50,668 bases of DNA, taken from NCBI GenBank assembly GCA_019633425.1, contig WSUB01000238.1, forward strand, positions 1 through 50,668, read 5' to 3'. The position numbers and the translations under genes were made by a program. Below are positions 45,936 through 50,668 of this stretch, in pieces. Position 1 is the first letter of the stretch; each line of letters starts with the position of its first letter. This DNA comes from Tulasnella sp. 424. Lineage: Eukaryota > Basidiomycota > Agaricomycetes > Cantharellales > Tulasnellaceae. The notes under the pieces were generated by a model, which was not told the origin of the DNA, searched no databases, and was given only the letters and a program-made list of their open reading frames with translations.

Positions 45936-46512
45936 CCTCAGTACGAAGGCCCCCTGCATCCGTATAAATCATATGTTAAATAAGGAAGAAATATAGCAAA
46001 AATATACAGTGCAATGGGCTCGGGCCGCGACTAATATTGTGAACGCCAAGATGACTGGGAAAGACCAAGAGGCGGCTCGAGCTCTACCTATACAATGTTT
46101 AAAACTTTATTCTGGCAGAAAAAACAACAACAACAACTGTTCGATCATTCACAAAAGATTTGAGCGCAATGGCGGGATCAATTCACGGTTAAAGCGATAT
46201 CTCGAACGGTCAGCTTGAGGTGCACGGGACGTCGGTTTTGAATTGCCGGCGACCGAGACGAGGTTTCTCCACCAACCTCAGTAGACGGGCGATAAGATTG
46301 GTATCTAATGCATGCACATCGCTTCATGTAGGTTCAAAATTCCTCCTTCGTGCTTGTTCTGGGAGGTCTTCAAACAGTTTGCGGCCTTTTCTTTTAGCGC
46401 CGCACCGTACACCTTAGGAAACCGCTCAACACGTGCCTCATCGAGGTAACCTAGCAGTGCACCAACCTTTGACCTAGCTTTCTCCCACCACACCACTCCT
46501 CCGCTACTACTG
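45936..46512. other. Intergenic region upstream of kinase E3
   Basis: Non-coding with a short CAA repeat near 46122-46136. A minus-strand ORF at 46305-46637 overlaps the E3 first exon antisense and has no domain signal. The E3 promoter presumably lies here. Confidence 0.45.
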
Positions 46513-47851
46513 ATGTCTTTGACCACCCCCAAGTCCCCATCCATTAACATCAGAAAAGCTTCCGTTGAGGAGAATGAGCAAGCCGCTGAGGAGGTGAAAA
46601 TGGGGTCGTTGCCGTACTTGACCCGAGTCACTGACACGACCTGCCAAAGCCCCCGAATCTTCCAACAGACACTCTAGCACCCACCACTTCGGTTCACAAT
46701 GAACATGAATCCCTAGTGCAACCTGGCCTTCGTCTCTCCGACATCGCAGATGAGCTGGGAGGGGAGCTTACCCCGTTATCAGAAACGCCGCTGCTTGCTG
46801 GGGGGTACGCCGACGTATATAAGGCCACATGGAAAAGTCCGGAAGGGAAGCAGATCGAAGTGGCCGTCAAGACATTGAGGGCAGCTCGACCATCTTCTCT
46901 CACCAACGATACGGTCGCGCTGAAGGAGAGAATCGATAAAGTTAGTTCTTTGGCCCATCCGTTATGGGCCGATTGATGGTTCCTGATTCCTATATACACC
47001 ACAGCGTATGAAACGAGAAACACTAGTATGGACTCGAGCAAGGCACAGAAACATCCATACGCTATTGGGTTTCCGGTCAACACCTGAGCCCCAGCTCATC
47101 AGCCCGTGGTGTCGTCACGGAAATCTGATCGACTACTTGCACAACCACCCGGAACTCTCCCAACTCGACAAACTTCGTCTGGTACATATACAGTTATAGC
47201 TCCGACTACTCTCCTGTTAACTGCTCGGTGTTTCAGATTCTGCAAGCTGGCCATGGATTGGCATACCTCCATTCCCAAAGCCCGCCAATGTGCCACGCGG
47301 ATATCAAGCCAGAGAATGTACTCGTGAACGATTCCAAAGAAGCAGCACTTTCAGACTTTGGTCTCAGTCGTGTCCTACAGAGTCTTGATACGCGAACTGG
47401 GTTAACCACAAGTGGGGGAGCCCGGGGAACCCACTATTACATGGCGATGGAGCTTTTTGCGGAAGATACGCCCAGGGCCAACCGTGAAAGCGATGTTTAC
47501 GCTTTTGGTGGGCTGATATTGAGGGTGCGTCTGTGGGTTGGTCACAGAATCACTGAGGACTAACGTTCGTTCAGGTGATGAGCGGGAAGGCTCCGTACGA
47601 GGGCGTAGCCCCAGGCATGATTCTCCTGCGTGTCATGACGGGAAAGCAACCGGAATCCAAGGACCACCCGGAACTTCCTGCCAGTGACCCTCTTTGGGGC
47701 TTGATGCGGAAATGCTGGAACTCGGATGCTTCGAGTAGGCCTTTAATGAGCGAGGTTGTAGCTGAGGTCTGTATTGCAGTCGCCTTGATTTACAACTACT
47801 GACACTTCTGCTCTTGATATCCAGCTAGAGAAAGAGGTTGCTCGTCGCTAG
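46513..47851 (+). CDS. TKL-type protein kinase E3
   Basis: Six phase-0 exons (46513..46593, 46650..46940, 47005..47181, 47237..47524, 47575..47766, 47825..47851) encode 351 aa. The first exon is MSLTTPKSPSINIRK and ends AAEE; after a 56 bp intron PPNLPTDTLAPTT leads to SLVQPGLRL and the domain. It has a Gly loop (LAGGYADVYKA), [14 protein letters not shown] (H203, D205), [13 protein letters not shown] and SRPLMSEV, then a final LEKEVARR. All catalytic residues are present. It is the closest relative of the first half of E1-D2, and its short terminal exon with a stop shows the unfused state of that exon. Confidence 0.85.
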
Positions 47852-48252
47852 GTCTAATCGCGGTCACATACGAAGTTGCAAAAGGCGGAGGCGACGGCGT
47901 TCCTCCGATCTATGACGACCTCCCTTGGAGACTTGACTCTCCTGAGCGGATGCCGGCTTAGGTCGCTAGAGATAATAAATAGTACCTTTGAATGTATCAT
48001 AATGCGGATCAAGAGATACCAGGAAGGTCGTGATAAGGTGAAGAACCCCGAGACAAGTTCAAAGTTCAGCGACAGCGACGAGCCTCGACCGAGTTAGAGA
48101 AAGAGATTAATACCGCTATTCAAGGCCGAATCCACTCTTTTTATTATAGTGTCATTCGACCAAATACATTGACCTGTAACGGCGGCTTCAGGGCGGTAGG
48201 CTACCTTGATGACGACCCTTACATCCAAACCGACTGTTGACACTCCTGCGCA
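47852..48252. other. Convergent intergenic region between E3 and E4
   Basis: The 3' flanks of two facing genes. An ORF at 47876-48097 has no domain. No further gene is seen. Confidence 0.5.
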
Positions 48253-49723
48253 CTACTGAACATCCTGGCTGGACTGTAAATCCAGAACCTTGATATCTTC
48301 GATCTGAACGGCATGGTATTAATACTGAGGGCAGCACGAGGCAAGGCGAGCAGTCCAAAACATACAGTGTCCATGATGTTTTGCAAGGTTGGTCGGTCGC
48401 TTCGCTCCTTGTTCCAGCACCTTTTCATCAGGGCCCAGGCTTCGTTCACAGCTTTTGGAGAGAGTCGTGTTATTGGGTGATCCGCTTGTTGAGGTTGGCT
48501 GCCGCCCATGACGGCAAGAGTTATCCTTGCAGGAAGCTTCCTCCACTTATAGTACGGCGCTTTGCCGCTGAGTGCCTAGCATATGGCATCAGCCAAAAGC
48601 ACCCAGAAATCAAACGGGGATAACGGTACCTGCAGCATGAGCCCTCCGAATGCAAAAGCGTCCGCTGTGGTATCTCCTTTCCCCCCGTTCAAAATCTCAG
48701 GGGGAGCGAACGAGAGGGTGAGAACAGGGTTTGAAGTTGTGAAGCCGGTCGAAAGTTCGTCCATCATCCGGGATACTCCGAAGTCGCATATACTTGCTTC
48801 CTCCGCGTCATTGATCAGGATGTTTTCCTGTTTTGTCGAACATCAGTTCGGGCCTAGGAATAGACACTAAGATAGCGAATCTTACGCATTTAATGTCGAG
48901 ATGTGCGATTGGGAAAGGCTCGAATGTATGAAGGAAGTTAAGTCCTCCAGCGGCTTGATGCAGCTAAATAGGAGGATGGGTCGCCCGCTAAAACAGCACA
49001 GCAAGGGTCGAAACTCACGAGGGCCAAAACATCGGCATTTGGGTGCTTGCTGAGGTAGACGTTCATGTTCCCGTTCCTATAGTGCGGAGAAACTAGAAAG
49101 GGGCAATCCCGCATGACACTGTTCGTACTCCGCATGAAGCCCAGGAGTGGTGTAATATTGGGGTGACGAGCCTTTTGCCAGACCAACATCTCCCGGCCAA
49201 GCCGCTGGTGGTCCAATTACCGCGTGACGTAAGTGATCGAACTACGCCTTTGTGTGAATTCGGAGGACGGACCCTGTCTATCTTGGCCATCTGCTTTGGG
49301 TGGTCCTGGTTCCCTTCCTTGCTCATTCCAGAGAACCGCAATACTTTTACTGCCACCTGTGGGGCATGCAGTCAATGGTGGGTTCACCATTGTACACGGA
49401 GTAGAAGCGGTCGTACCGAGACGTTTGCTTTGCTCCAACTGGGTTTCCACGTACCCCTGTAAAGATCGGCACATCCACCGAATGCGAAGGGTTTTGTTTC
49501 AAGTTGGATAGTATGGGCATCGATGATCTCTTCGGCTTCGGGTGCATCGACGTCGGATATGTATCCTTCTGAACTATACGTGCTGCTACCAGTCAGTTGG
49601 GGTTGAAGTGGCGTCTTGGGAAAAAATTTGATCAGACGCTGATACACAAAGTCCAGACAGACCACGAGTGCTCACCAGACTATCCGACGGAGGTCTGAGC
49701 AAGTCGTATGAGCGCATTGGCAT
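48253..49723 (-). CDS. TKL-type protein kinase E4 (divergent, intron-rich)
   Basis: Eight phase-0 exons (49723..49676, 49614..49417, 49356..49273, 49204..49019, 48963..48886, 48827..48630, 48575..48366, 48288..48253) give 345 aa. Unlike its neighbours, it has an intron just before the VAVK exon and another inside the catalytic loop, which reads HLDIKC then ENILIND. It has a Gly loop (AFGGCADLYRG), VAVKVL, ICDFG, a PPEILNG activation end, DAFAFGG and DRPTLQNI. The Asp, Asn and DFG Asp are all present, so it should be active. No IIQPG motif is seen in the N-terminus. It faces the other kinases and is the most diverged member. The start codon (MPMRSYDLL) is uncertain. Confidence 0.78.
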
Positions 49724-50668
49724 TGGTCGAGAGTAGCGATTGGGAACAAATAGGGGGTGACGCGAAGCGTGGGCGGCTAAAGGCGGGTGTGGCAACTTAT
49801 GGGAACGAAGCAAATAAAAGTCAACGATCGGCAAACATTCGGCACGCGTCCCCGACGAAGGATGACTAACCCAGTGCGAAAACGTGGTCCAGATGTTGCG
49901 GCCATACCAGTCTAGAGCGCTGCGGACGGGAAGGGTTCGGTGCCCGCAAACCGTAAAACTCTAATACGGATTAGCGGAAGCCTTCCGAACCGCAGGTTGA
50001 CGGGGTAGGGGAAGCTTTAGGGTTTGCGCGGAAATTGAAGATCTTTGTAGCAAAATGGGGTTCCTGGTCACAGGCGGGCAGCGTGCGTCTTGAAATGCCG
50101 TGTGCTGGACGCGTCCCAGGCAGCTCGGTGGAATTGGCCCGCGTTTACGCATGGAGGTAAATTCTCGGAATCATCTATTGATTTGATAAGCTTGGATATC
50201 GTAGATCTAAATGAGTTGACCTGGTTAGCATTCCGACACAAGGGCAACAACAAGGACAGTTGGGGGCGAGCCGCACATTCTGGGTGCCCTATCGCGAGTT
50301 TCCCTACCACAAGCCGGTTCGTCATGTCCCAGATTTCGGTAAGAGACGGTGTAAACAGACCTGTAGAGGTCCGAACAGCTGGACGAGGGCTAGGGTTCTT
50401 CAACTGTCGAGTTACGTCTGCAGCAGGACGCTCTAGTATGACAAGCTATGGATGGGCAGCAGGGAGAAGAGATAAGCTTGAATGGACTCGTAACCAGTCA
50501 CCTGCGAGAGCCAGAACTACTCTGGCTGAGAAATCGCAGCGTGCTGGTCAATACGTGTGATCTGTGCCAACAGTTTATTGTTGTAGTGTAGTGCGGAAGC
50601 CGGGACGACCGTGGAAGAGTTCGGTTTCTACTCTCACCTCGATTCGCTCACCTCACCACATCAAGGCG
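49724..50668. other. Right flank without a supported gene
   Basis: Two overlapping antisense ORFs (50090-50560 plus, 50068-50403 minus) are open, but their sequences are low in recognisable structure. The region includes the likely E4 promoter. I cannot support a gene here; part of a gene continuing beyond the window cannot be excluded. Confidence 0.4.

Noticed and set aside
50068..50560. A 156-codon plus ORF and a 111-codon minus ORF at the right end
   Set aside because: They overlap antisense, lack recognisable motifs and have no splice context; chance ORFs are likely.
1..50668. CRISPR array or bacterial operon signals
   Set aside because: The window is eukaryotic with spliceosomal introns; no regularly spaced identical repeats occur.

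Overview
The window is a stretch of a filamentous basidiomycete nuclear genome, most likely an Agaricomycete. Genes are broken by many 50-70 bp GT-AG introns, Zn2Cys6 regulators and an RPS26 gene are present, and most of the window is a tandem cluster of small cytosolic TKL-type protein kinases of the kind expanded in Agaricomycetes. The family style recalls Rhizoctonia/Ceratobasidiaceae, but that genus-level guess is inference. I reassembled spliced models by hand. Every model with full exon coordinates keeps one open frame across all its junctions.

Layout. 1-1.04 kb: repeat-rich non-coding DNA with an interrupted inverted repeat. 1.04-4.2 kb (minus): a kinase relic and a fused two-kinase gene. 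4.7-7.2 kb (minus): a membrane-anchored heparinase II/III-like protein. 8.0-9.65 kb (minus): a gene with a retrotransposon-Gag-like N-terminus and an unknown C-terminal domain. 10.4-16.2 kb (minus): two tandem paralogous Zn2Cys6 transcription factors. 17.2-20.9 kb: a conserved island with RPS26, a small secreted His-rich protein and a GOLPH3/Vps74 homologue. 21.8-36.7 kb (plus): the main kinase array, with six genes (one a two-kinase fusion) and three pseudogenes. 37.3-43.1 kb (minus): four tandem genes joining the Gag-like domain to a DM9/DUF3421-like module. 43.9-49.7 kb: three more kinases, two plus and one minus.

The most interesting result is that two separate loci encode tandem kinases whose first domain looks catalytic and whose second has lost key catalytic residues. 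B1-A1 (1584-4217, minus) changes the second-domain catalytic loop from HGDIKPDN to HVRIKPNA and CDFG to CEFG. E1-D2 (28791-31144, plus) changes KPEN to KPGS and CDFG to CNMG. In both, the terminal exon of an upstream kinase reads in phase into the 5' exon of a downstream kinase. The family makes this easy because its internal introns are all phase 0 and its exons are near-constant in size (177/180, about 285 and 195 nt). A kinase-pseudokinase order is known from JAKs and from plant tandem-kinase immune proteins, so an allosteric or decoy role is a testable inference.

The cluster is evolving by birth and death. A directly repeated block (about 24.0-26.1 kb and 30.0-32.1 kb), an inverted copy (about 1.1-2.8 kb against 31.75-33.45 kb), pseudogenes and in-gene duplications are all visible. 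Rapidly diverging kinases, lectin-like DM9 proteins with a domesticated Gag-like domain, and paired transcription factors together look like a fast-evolving accessory region, possibly for recognition or defence. That function is inference.
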